Below are positions 27,401 through 34,335 of a DNA stretch of 64,000 nt, piece after piece. Made by a program: the position numbers and the translations under genes. Origin of the DNA: Methylomonas rapida (lineage in GTDB: Bacteria > Pseudomonadota > Gammaproteobacteria > Methylococcales > Methylomonadaceae); NCBI RefSeq assembly GCF_024360925.2, contig NZ_CP113517.1, forward strand, positions 3,720,001-3,784,000, read 5' to 3'. The notes beneath the pieces are model-generated. The model was not told where the DNA came from. It was given only the letters and a program-made list of their open reading frames with translations, and searched no databases. The stretch's first letter is position 1. Every line of letters starts with the position of its first letter.

Positions 27401-27935
27401 AGGCCTGCTCCAGCATTTTGGCGAAGGTCAGTTTGGGCACCAGTTTCTTGTCGCCCGGCACCGGCAAGCCGCCATCGGCGACATGAAACGAGCCTTCGGT
27501 GGTGCGCCGGTCGCTAGCCGGGTTGTGCAACACCCCTTGTTTGACTCGATAACTGGAGACGATTTCGGATTTGAACTCGTTGGCGCCCAATGGCAACGAC
27601 AACTCGCGTGCCACCCCATGGCGATCCAGTTCAAAAGTCATCGTCGGCAAGGTTGGAATTTTGTCCAATCCCACATCAGCCAGGTAGCGATCCAGGAAAT
27701 CCTGAATCCGTCGATCGGCCGGATAGAGCGAGGAACCGGCTAGCAGGCGATTTTTTTCCAGATAGCTATTCAGCAAATCCTGCGCGGTATCCATGAACGC
27801 CGCGGATTGGCCATCGTTGCAAGTCGGTTGTCCGCAAGATGCCAACTTCAGATTGATATAAAGATGCAAATGCTGCCTGATGCTATCCTGATCGCACTGT
27901 TTTTCCCCCAGGCCGAGTGCGCGTAACTGATCCAT
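24465..27935 (-). CDS. Putative PPi-type phosphoenolpyruvate carboxykinase
   Basis: 1156 residues from MDQLRALGLGE; a frame 11 codons longer exists but lacks an RBS. Size and blocks such as NYYGYCKKEVKTQISFAANL, EEEHAGGALAF and PKSTTGAG-like KSPSTTGAGSEGALTKGPFN recall the ~130-kDa PPi-dependent PEPCK family (PEP + CO2 + Pi to oxaloacetate + PPi). A P-loop-like CTVSGGGKSEISKS (about 490-500) corresponds to the kinase-1 motif of GTP-PEPCK. It would fit PPi-based central metabolism of type I methanotrophs. The identification is from memory of the family and needs an alignment; otherwise call it a conserved large cytosolic enzyme. Confidence 0.55.
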   Translation of the reverse strand: MDQLRALGLGEKQCDQDSIRQHLHLYINLKLASCGQPTCNDGQSAAFMDTAQDLLNSYLEKNRLLAGSSLYPADRRIQDFLDRYLADVGLDKIPTLPTMTFELDRHGVARELSLPLGANEFKSEIVSSYRVKQGVLHNPASDRRTTEGSFHVADGGLPVPGDKKLVPKLTFAKMLEQALNPPADMLIVPFTANQPQPARMFASLLLRPIVCPEIPGIEPEKSMEIRFFAPGNLVSNLDFVESIFGNGGNPALPECDAALDVDHWSGHSGCVILAPHLAKLRKKDVGLPHWDDATERQRADGMCWEQEDELYNNGQAFKLTARDASGVIVTLLADNYYGYCKKEVKTQISFAANLYGLAEEEHAGGALAFRRYNHGDEFGVESVTREPGYDFDEMAYHYGPVMDVQPEGYAVDKHFPDIIYVPQDLRMNLNSQKITWVKNGQSHSIRLRPGKIYIQPNGYKIEMCKHPGAPSWRLVGTVAEGTFCHKPCTVSGGGKSEISKSIEDAVIYGPLFVDDLQRDLDKVQAIFDRDYSDRFLTPHPTGISRPPLSPERSLGSVIKLLTPSPTYTAEFNAWLKSIPPSILALVFIIKRFYRSEWGDRWRDHLSVDIIDGAPGHELKLHHRKIVATYLRVGFDQDGGWRTFKVRQDYLACEKVQMEDDISASVVTPVDSIRRWLAVDNPHVNSVKLVTNCEYRLFQRPDDAIHPGYDKQTEANMSAPGNFMANFEPLDPEKLANVVEDVMTFSKFTPPMQQLLHEAYQQREPYVVSSAHPRLVDGKPSKNPRYLETRGDLIKPLRKYVAEMGARLHRKIPLHQPVCHPVDAVLTGRRNNPPDGPIRALAVYNPIHYQELPELFMDFVCSLTGKSPSTTGAGSEGALTKGPFNALRPTADLNNALVSFILTGYPGFSSSAGHIGPDIRVDHDISLLIPEIWARLSPTERHPDYLLKHGYLEPLADFEHNGRLVLASRLGYRITSHFVHGLLGKIFDNPYAVFTDDILQPEVQNLDVFVDGVNNIVETQQRVAQQYLDDGSIEDACPPLYALLHIMADGHYKGMDAHHHEIRSMFTREYLLNSDWYHERLEIKQRRDVALWQRHVDYLQEQAQDTRLNAHVSNMQLTQRLQRAKLKLNQVKSPDYLQLLVGTLGADPLGPYRAAKP

Positions 27936-28074
27936 ATTGCCCCCATGGTTGTTAATTTGTTTCTCCATGATATAGCAAAGCCGCGTTTTCGGCAGTAGTT
28001 AAACCCAGATCGAATACGGGGGATTTCGAGCAAAACTCAAGATACCGGCCGCCCTGGCAGGCAAACGAGGCCGT

Positions 28075-28245
28075 CTAGCTCATTATTGCTAACGATAAAG
28101 CTACCACGGCAAAAATGATGGCAATTTTTAGCCAGACGCGTGCGGCAATGGACAATGTGCGCTCTCCACGCAAATAATCACCGACGACGAAAGCCACGAA
28201 AATAAAAGACAAGACGCCCAATATCAGCGCGGTAATATTAACCAT
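28075..28245 (-). CDS. Small membrane protein (56 aa)
   Basis: From MVNITALILG, 56 residues. Two hydrophobic helices (ITALILGVLSFIFVAFVVG and WLKIAIIFAVVALSLAIM) are joined by a basic loop (LRGERTLSIAARV). Its ATG lies 2 bp after the stop of the TIGR02270 gene, so it belongs to the end of the T6SS cargo operon. Unknown function; a two-helix membrane protein here could be an accessory or immunity factor. Confidence 0.55.
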   Translation of the reverse strand: MVNITALILGVLSFIFVAFVVGDYLRGERTLSIAARVWLKIAIIFAVVALSLAIMS

Positions 28246-28247
28246 GA

Positions 28248-29513
28248 CTACGAGTCCGCTTGCAGCTGCCCTTGTTGACGCCATCCCGGCGCGCGCGTTT
28301 CAAACAGCCTCTCATCGGGATTCATCAAGGCCAATTCCAGCGCAGCGGCGGAGCGCTGACGCTGGAATCCCTCATGCAATATGTTCCGGCATCGAGCTTC
28401 CGAAATCGGCGCCCCCAACAAATAACGGGCACTGTTTTGAAACCGATGCTGCCTGGCCGACCACCAGGATTGAATTTTGACCGGATCGGGCCAGGGCAAA
28501 TCTTCGTCGCTATCGAGCTGAACGTTTTCATCTTCAGGATTCTCTGTCGGCCCCGATTCAAAGTTTTCTGGCTTATCGGCGTCCAAATCCTCATAGGCAA
28601 TATCGGCACCGGTAATGAAACTGAACGATTCACCCGCCAGGCGCGCCAATTCGGGTGTTTCCATTTGCTTGATCAGCCAAGGCACATAAAATGGATCACC
28701 TATCATGCCGGTGCCTGCGACCAAATCGCGTTGGCGTTCTGGATACTGAGCCAGACCTTTCAATAAGGCGCCGGCTTGGTCGACAGGCAATGCGCGCAGC
28801 AATATTGGCAAGGCCTTTGGAAACTGTTTTGCGCCGGTGACAATAAAGGTTTTCAGCGCCTCCAAAGCTTCGTTACGGTTCCCCAGCATTACCACAGACC
28901 AAGCCGCCCAAAAGCGAACCGGCGCGTCTTTGCTCAGGAAGCAGGCGCGGAGGCCATGAATCAAATCGCGGCGTTTCAGCTCGCCGGCTGCTCTCAATGC
29001 GCGTGCACGCAACGGCACGGGGGCATCGGCATCCTGAATCAGATCATCCAGGATTTTGCCAGGATCGACACGATGAATCGAGCAGGCGGAAATGCCGATG
29101 AATTTGTGAAAATCTGACGCCGAAGCCAGCCATTGTTTTACCGTGCCTGAAAGTTTCGCGGGTTCCGTCCAACCCAAGGCCGAAATCAAACCTTTGCAGG
29201 CCTCAGGCGACGTTTCGGCGACGCCGAGCACCTTGACCAACTTTTGCGGGTCTTTGCTTTCCAGGGCCAATAAACCGGCCGCAAACACCTCGCCCGCCTC
29301 GCCGATTTCCAAGGCTTGCGCACACAGCTCCCAACCTTCCGCGCCGGCAATCCGCAAGCCGTCCAGATGCGCTTCGACGCGGTTGTCGAGTTTGGCCAAG
29401 TCTTTAAGGCGGTAATGCGGAGCATGCACGGCATAACTGCGGAGCACCCACAGAAAAGCCGCTTCTTCGGCGTGTTGTTCGATGATATGGGAAACGACGG
29501 CAGCGGACATCAA
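28248..29513 (-). CDS. TIGR02270-family HEAT-repeat protein (T6SS-associated)
   Basis: A 421-residue protein that starts MMSAAVVSHIIEQHAEEAAFLW and has successive HEAT-like helix pairs (LDNRVEAHLDGLRIAGAEGW, DAPVPLRARALRAAGELKRR, APVRFWAAWSVVMLGN), then an acidic middle (ENPEDENVQLDSDEDLPWPDP) and a C-terminal helical part. The family is found with VgrG/DUF2169/DUF4150 cargo genes of type VI secretion, probably as an adaptor or chaperone. It lies in the same orientation as the cargo genes, 158 bp after the propeller-like gene. Confidence 0.75.
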   Translation of the reverse strand: MMSAAVVSHIIEQHAEEAAFLWVLRSYAVHAPHYRLKDLAKLDNRVEAHLDGLRIAGAEGWELCAQALEIGEAGEVFAAGLLALESKDPQKLVKVLGVAETSPEACKGLISALGWTEPAKLSGTVKQWLASASDFHKFIGISACSIHRVDPGKILDDLIQDADAPVPLRARALRAAGELKRRDLIHGLRACFLSKDAPVRFWAAWSVVMLGNRNEALEALKTFIVTGAKQFPKALPILLRALPVDQAGALLKGLAQYPERQRDLVAGTGMIGDPFYVPWLIKQMETPELARLAGESFSFITGADIAYEDLDADKPENFESGPTENPEDENVQLDSDEDLPWPDPVKIQSWWSARQHRFQNSARYLLGAPISEARCRNILHEGFQRQRSAAALELALMNPDERLFETRAPGWRQQGQLQADS

Positions 29514-29671
29514 CTATGGCCTAATTAAATTATTGTTGAAATCGTAGGGTGGTTTCGGGCCATTGAAGCGCCATTTCAAGACGCCCAGAAACGTTGGTAT
29601 ATATTGCGGCTTCATATCGGTCACGATGGATTGCCAGGCAAATCCCCCTACCTTAATCCATCGTACGCCGT

Positions 29672-30568
29672 TTACACGATCCTAACCCAGACCTTTCCAT
29701 CAAAAGACATGATGTCGTCTTCACCGTTAGACCACATCACACCATCTGCGGTACTTAGCTGATAGCAAGTCTTAGGAGCATCATTTCCAAAATCAACTTT
29801 GACCAACCGCTGTCCTTCCAGTCTATATACCGAGCTCATGGACGAAACATAGACTGTATCCTCAAACCACTCGACATCCCAAAGATCCTCATCGGTGCTT
29901 TCATGATTTATAACTTCCCATGTTTCGCCCGAGCCGCACATTAATGTACCGTTGTGGCCGGCAATATATACTTTTCCATCAGCAGCACATTTAACGCTCG
30001 TTAAATGTGCGTTTGTTGGCATATCAAGTTTCACCCAAACTTGTCCGTCATAATGCCATACCTCCCCTTTACGACCGACAGCATAAATATCTTTTTCAGC
30101 AAACCCATGAATTGCTTGAATATTAAAAGTATTTGGCAATCCATCATCAATACGCATCCACAGATTCAATTCATCCAGCCGATAAACCAGACCACGTAGC
30201 CCAACGGCGAAAGCCCGACCAGCTATCTCTGAAACAGAACGAAAACCACCATAACGCGCTTCCTTTGGCGGTGGTTGACTGCTCTCTAATATATCGCCAC
30301 TCATAAATCCATTGGCTGTATTTACGGAGTAATACCCCTGTTCAGATATATCTACCAATCCCGGTTCTGGTCTATTAATTAAACAAAGGCTATGCGCATT
30401 ATAATTACGATCGCCCTGATTAAAATCCCCTCTATTCCATGTAAAAAAAATGGTATGAGGCTCCGCCATCTCTATCTTGGTATCTGCAGCAGCAATATAT
30501 CCACGGTCCGGTAAACGTACTACGGCAGTTCGTATTGTCAGTCCTTCTAAAGGCAATCTATTATTCAT
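29672..30568 (-). CDS. Beta-propeller-like protein, candidate immunity protein
   Basis: 298 residues with four or more repeats ending in a Trp-containing strand (YRLDELNLWMRIDDGLP, WHYDGQVWVKLDMP, GSGETWEVINHESTDEDLWDVEWF, FDGKVWVRIV), a WD/Kelch-like propeller without signal peptide. Codon use is more A/T-rich than its neighbours. It lies 36 bp downstream of the GHH-nuclease effector gene, the usual place for a cognate immunity gene. That role is inference; an adaptor is the alternative. Confidence 0.5.
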   Translation of the reverse strand: MNNRLPLEGLTIRTAVVRLPDRGYIAAADTKIEMAEPHTIFFTWNRGDFNQGDRNYNAHSLCLINRPEPGLVDISEQGYYSVNTANGFMSGDILESSQPPPKEARYGGFRSVSEIAGRAFAVGLRGLVYRLDELNLWMRIDDGLPNTFNIQAIHGFAEKDIYAVGRKGEVWHYDGQVWVKLDMPTNAHLTSVKCAADGKVYIAGHNGTLMCGSGETWEVINHESTDEDLWDVEWFEDTVYVSSMSSVYRLEGQRLVKVDFGNDAPKTCYQLSTADGVMWSNGEDDIMSFDGKVWVRIV

Positions 30569-30604
30569 GCGTATCTTTGCTCGATGGCTTTTTAATCTCT
30601 ATCT

Positions 30605-31690
30605 CTAATACCCTGAACCTGTACCACTAGCGGGGCGAGTCGTTCTACCCGTAACAGTCGGACGTATATCATCCCCTGAATCTATACCCATGTCGGAATG
30701 CCCCGCACGCACTTGCGCTTCAATACAGTCTTTATCACAGCCAGTCACATCTGCGACTGCTTTGGCTCCTACCGCTTCAGACTCTCCTACCTTCCATTTG
30801 GCATCCTTTTTGATCGATTTTTTAGATTCAGTCAAATTAGGTTTAACCGACTCATGCTCGAGGGTAGCAATATTTGTTTCGGTATGAATGTCGCCATGTT
30901 TTCCTTCTGTTTGACTTGTCCCTTCTTCGCATATGCATGGCGCTTTATTTATTGAGTATTTGTTATCACCGTTTTCATCTTTAAGAAGTGCCCCTTTGTC
31001 TTGTTCGGCTTTACTACTTTTACCCGCAAATCCGGACTCATAAAATTGTGATTTTAGAACGACATGGTGCGGCGTCTTTTGTTCTCCATTCCTCCCATTA
31101 CAACACTTATTAGGGCTATACGGGACTAGCATGCACTTGCGTGCTTCGCAGCAGCCCGCAGAATAATCGTCTTCCGGTGGATTATTACAGTTGTCGGTAA
31201 CTTTCTTGGCATCGCCTGATTGATTGCAGGGATGAGATGATGTATCCAGCGCCATGCTGTCTAAAAAAGGCCATGGCGGCGTATTCGGTCCCTGAGACGC
31301 ATGATTATGCGTCGTCATATCCAAATGCCGGACAACGTTTTCCCCCTCAAACTTCACATCCATCGACCAACTGGTAAAGTAAACCTTGCCCCGATTAACG
31401 CTGGTAATCACCCCTTTTTTTGCCGCGCATCCCGCCTCATCGCCATAACTGGTCTTGAAGTAGGATTTGTTTTTCAGCATGACTTCCTTGCCGGTTATCT
31501 TGACGTGCTTGGTGCCTTCCGTGGTATCCGAATCCTTGCCTGTATTCGGGTAAGGGATGGGAACGCCCGGTGGGGTGGCGGGGTTTTCTGGAGGGGTAAA
31601 ACAGACGTCGGGAAAAGCGCAGATGGTATTGCCTGATCCCGATTTGCAGGAGACTTCCCGATTATTGGCGAATACGTTATTGGCCATCAA
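30605..31690 (-). CDS. PAAR-like (DUF4150) effector with C-terminal GHH-type nuclease domain
   Basis: 361 residues. Residues 1-130 are a DUF4150 PAAR-like tip domain (MMANNVFANNREVSCKSGSG, CFTPPENPATPPGVPIPYPN, MTTHNHASQGPN). Residues 175-280 match Tox-GHH2 nucleases: a Cys-rich start (CCEARKCMLVPYSPNKCC), the HH pair in TPHHVVLKSQFY, then APCICEEG and EGKHGDIH. So it is probably a DNase delivered on VgrG into rival cells. The last ~80 residues are Lys/Glu/Thr-rich. It overlaps the upstream ketosynthase-like gene by 4 bp. Confidence 0.75.
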   Translation of the reverse strand: MMANNVFANNREVSCKSGSGNTICAFPDVCFTPPENPATPPGVPIPYPNTGKDSDTTEGTKHVKITGKEVMLKNKSYFKTSYGDEAGCAAKKGVITSVNRGKVYFTSWSMDVKFEGENVVRHLDMTTHNHASQGPNTPPWPFLDSMALDTSSHPCNQSGDAKKVTDNCNNPPEDDYSAGCCEARKCMLVPYSPNKCCNGRNGEQKTPHHVVLKSQFYESGFAGKSSKAEQDKGALLKDENGDNKYSINKAPCICEEGTSQTEGKHGDIHTETNIATLEHESVKPNLTESKKSIKKDAKWKVGESEAVGAKAVADVTGCDKDCIEAQVRAGHSDMGIDSGDDIRPTVTGRTTRPASGTGSGY

Positions 31691-32727
31691 TTCCTCGCAG
31701 CTTGATAAGACAAAATCAGCGCGCAGCGCTTGCCGTTGTCGTTACCCGTATGCTTTAAAATCCGGTGGCCGGGGGCGATGCCTTTTTTGAATGCATCCAA
31801 CAACACGACTAAAATCGCAGGGCCAATGCCGGCACCCACTTCGCCAAAGCAATCGGCCGGGTGCCAGATGTCGTAGAATTCCTTGCGCTGTCTCAAGGTA
31901 CGCGACAGTGCCAGAGCCGCCTCCTTGAAATAGTACTGTTCGCCAGACAGGTCGGTGATGCGGAAATCGGTCGAACCAATCGTACAACCGGCATCGGCTT
32001 CGGCCGATTTGATCGCGGCGGCAAGGCCATCCGCGCGCAAAGGCAGTTCGGCATCGACGGTTGCCTTTTCGATGGCAAAGCCCATACCGAGACAATGCAG
32101 CCTGGGTTTGTCATCGGCTATTGGTGCGCCGACGATGATCGCCGAAGCGGCTTCACCCGGAATGAAGCCATTCGAATTCTGACTGGTCAACAAGCGTTCC
32201 CGTTCCTGATAAGCCATCAGTGACGATGCATTCAAAAAGCCGTCAACGCCCACGATTAGCACTTGCTTGAAACCCTGATCGTGTATCAGCTTTCGGGCTT
32301 GGTATAACGCGACGGAACCGGCAACGCGGCCTTGCGGAATCAGAGAGGATTGTTCGTGAAAATCCATCCCCAATTCGGTTTGGACTGCGTGGAACAATTC
32401 GTGATCCAGCCCGTCCAATCTTCCTGGCCGCTCGCCTTCCGCGACGCATAACAAGACAGGTGTTTCCACCGGCACGATTTTGATTTCAGAATTGGCCATG
32501 CATTCCGCAATCGCCATGCACGCCATTTTTACCAGTTTGGTCAATCCCCGCCAGGGTTGAGCCAACGGAACTTCACAACCCATGATCCACTCACCGCCGG
32601 CATCCATGAAACGCGTTTCCTGGAAGTTGTTGATGCCGGCACGAATCGCGGCACACGCGGCGGCGGCATTCAGACCAACACCGCAGACCAGGCCGGTGCC
32701 ATAGACAGTCAGAGCCTGTGTACTCAT
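31687..32727 (-). CDS. Ketosynthase-like protein of T6SS cargo clusters
   Basis: A 346-residue thiolase-fold protein resembling beta-ketoacyl-ACP synthases: VYGTGLVCGVGLNAAAACAA at the start, VLIVGVDGFLN, and NGFIPGEAASAIIVG in place of the usual DGFVMGEGAG. The active-site Cys position reads RVAGSVALYQ, with no Cys, and the first His is replaced (ITDLSGEQYYFKEA). It is therefore probably a non-catalytic scaffold or adaptor, as in other VgrG-DUF2169 loci. It overlaps the genes on both sides by 4 bp. Confidence 0.72.
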   Translation of the reverse strand: MSTQALTVYGTGLVCGVGLNAAAACAAIRAGINNFQETRFMDAGGEWIMGCEVPLAQPWRGLTKLVKMACMAIAECMANSEIKIVPVETPVLLCVAEGERPGRLDGLDHELFHAVQTELGMDFHEQSSLIPQGRVAGSVALYQARKLIHDQGFKQVLIVGVDGFLNASSLMAYQERERLLTSQNSNGFIPGEAASAIIVGAPIADDKPRLHCLGMGFAIEKATVDAELPLRADGLAAAIKSAEADAGCTIGSTDFRITDLSGEQYYFKEAALALSRTLRQRKEFYDIWHPADCFGEVGAGIGPAILVVLLDAFKKGIAPGHRILKHTGNDNGKRCALILSYQAARN

Positions 32728-33833
32728 TCGATTTCCACGCTGGCTTCACGCCGCTTGCTTTTTACCACGGCATCCAGCGACGGATAATAGGTTTTGCCCA
32801 ACTCCCTAGCCCGCCACCACGCCGGCGACATTTTGCCCACCAGAACCTGGGCAATCTCGAACATGTTGCGTTTCAACGGCAATCTGGCGCGCCAACACAT
32901 TGTAAACACGCCGGCGTCGGGTTCGATGATCAAGGTATCGATCACCCCGGATGTTTCGTGTTTGCCGCCTTTTTTGTAAAAAAACACGATCGGCATGTCG
33001 ATTCTGGGCAATTTGAACCGAATGTTTGATTGCGGGGCCAAATTTCCCAAGGCTACGTCTTCACCGCCTTGCAGATAAGGCAGTTGCTGATCGGGCGGAG
33101 CTGCCTGGAAATATTGGTTATCGAAGTCGTGCGGCAAGAACGGAAAAATATTGTCTATCCAGTTTTGATCGTAGGTGCCGGCAAAGGGAAAACGCGGCAG
33201 CCAGTTACGACCGATAACGCCAAACGACATCGGCCGATATTCGCCTTTTGGCGAGGTGATGGGACGGTCCATTTCTTCCGTATTCGGTAGCGGTTTGCCT
33301 TCGATTTCGATCAAGTGCCGGCGGTAGCCGCGGCCGACCGGGTTTTGCATGAACGCGCCGTGCTGGCCGGGATCGACATGGAAGTTGTCCTGTCCGCCAT
33401 AAGCACGGTCGTAAGTGATCGGCATTTGTAGAAATGGCCGCGGTCGGCCGGGATTTGCGCCGAGTGCGTTGACTTCCCACTCCCTGTCGCCCACCACATT
33501 GAAGGTTTTGATCATGTCGCCTACCTTCAAGCCTACGGGCAATTTGCTGACCGGCTGGCCATTGGGGGCATGGGCGCTGCCGACCAGCAAAACGTCGCAG
33601 CGCGGCTTGATCGGGGCGAAGTCGGCTTCGTAAATGGGGGCGGAAAAACCCGGTTCACCGGTAAAGGTGTCGGCCATGATCAACGGCTTTTGTTCCTGCG
33701 CCAGTTTGGCGTCGCCGCCGTCGAGTGGAATATTAAACGTGCCCTTGACCACCACCACCAGACTGTCGCGTGCATCCTTATCGGTGCCCTGGGTATAGGT
33801 GGCCTGCATGTCGGTGGCGTTTAACAAGTCCAT
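32724..33833 (-). CDS. DUF2169 T6SS adaptor
   Basis: 369 residues from MDLLNATDMQATY, the start that leaves 11 bp to the upstream stop; a frame 44 codons longer is spurious because it reads through the DUF6484 gene. Family features: SLVVVVKGTFNIP, FAPIKPRCDVLLVGSAHAP, PITYDRAYGG and GFGVIGRNWLPR-like FGVIGRNWLPR. DUF2169 proteins couple PAAR-domain effectors to VgrG. It is translationally coupled to the ketosynthase-like gene by a 4-bp overlap. Confidence 0.85.
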   Translation of the reverse strand: MDLLNATDMQATYTQGTDKDARDSLVVVVKGTFNIPLDGGDAKLAQEQKPLIMADTFTGEPGFSAPIYEADFAPIKPRCDVLLVGSAHAPNGQPVSKLPVGLKVGDMIKTFNVVGDREWEVNALGANPGRPRPFLQMPITYDRAYGGQDNFHVDPGQHGAFMQNPVGRGYRRHLIEIEGKPLPNTEEMDRPITSPKGEYRPMSFGVIGRNWLPRFPFAGTYDQNWIDNIFPFLPHDFDNQYFQAAPPDQQLPYLQGGEDVALGNLAPQSNIRFKLPRIDMPIVFFYKKGGKHETSGVIDTLIIEPDAGVFTMCWRARLPLKRNMFEIAQVLVGKMSPAWWRARELGKTYYPSLDAVVKSKRREASVEIE

Positions 33834-33844
33834 GTGAGTGTCTA

Positions 33845-34330
33845 TTAGTTGATTTGCACCGAACCGCCCTTGATGCGGTTGACGCCGGAGGAACGGCTCA
33901 GGACATAGGCCCCGCGAAGGATGATCTTGCCGGCTTTGGTCAGCGTGATGCTGGCTTTGCCACATTTCAACACGATTTCTTCCTTGGCTTCGATGACATT
34001 GCGTTCTCCGTCGACGTCGACGATTTTGGCCTCGGACGGAAGCAGTACTTCGGTTTCCTTGGTATGGCGCAATCGTCCAATGATCATCGGCGCGTTTGGA
34101 TCGCCGTTTTCAAACAGCAAGGCGACTTCCTTGCCTACATCGTCCTTGGTTAACACGGTCGTTGCCCGCGCGGTTAAAGAGGTATCGCTCGGGTTGCCTG
34201 GAAAAACCACCAGAGGATGCTGCTCGCCATCGAATCCGGTCAGCACCCCAATCACTACGCCATCGATACGCGTTTGAGCTGAAGTTTCGATTTGATTGTC
34301 GAATGCGGTTTCATTCATTGTCGCTACCAC
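33845..34330 (-). CDS. DUF6484-type protein of VgrG loci
   Basis: 161 residues. The N-terminal beta domain has DGVVIGVLTGFDGEQHPLV and VGKEVALLFENGDPNAPMIIGRL, close to the gp5/OB-fold of VgrG. A short beta-helix-like tail follows (IVLKCGKASITLTKAGKIIL), echoing the VgrG tail GKASITMKKDGTITI. It lies 5 bp after vgrG and probably helps trimerise or cap the spike. A second possible start, MNETAF, lies four codons in. Confidence 0.75.
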   Translation of the reverse strand: MVATMNETAFDNQIETSAQTRIDGVVIGVLTGFDGEQHPLVVFPGNPSDTSLTARATTVLTKDDVGKEVALLFENGDPNAPMIIGRLRHTKETEVLLPSEAKIVDVDGERNVIEAKEEIVLKCGKASITLTKAGKIILRGAYVLSRSSGVNRIKGGSVQIN

Positions 34331-34335
34331 TCGCT

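Noticed and set aside
33834..33965. 44-codon N-terminal extension of the DUF2169 protein
   Set aside because: It lies inside the DUF6484 gene and has no similarity to family starts; MDLLNATDM at 33833 fits the family and spacing.
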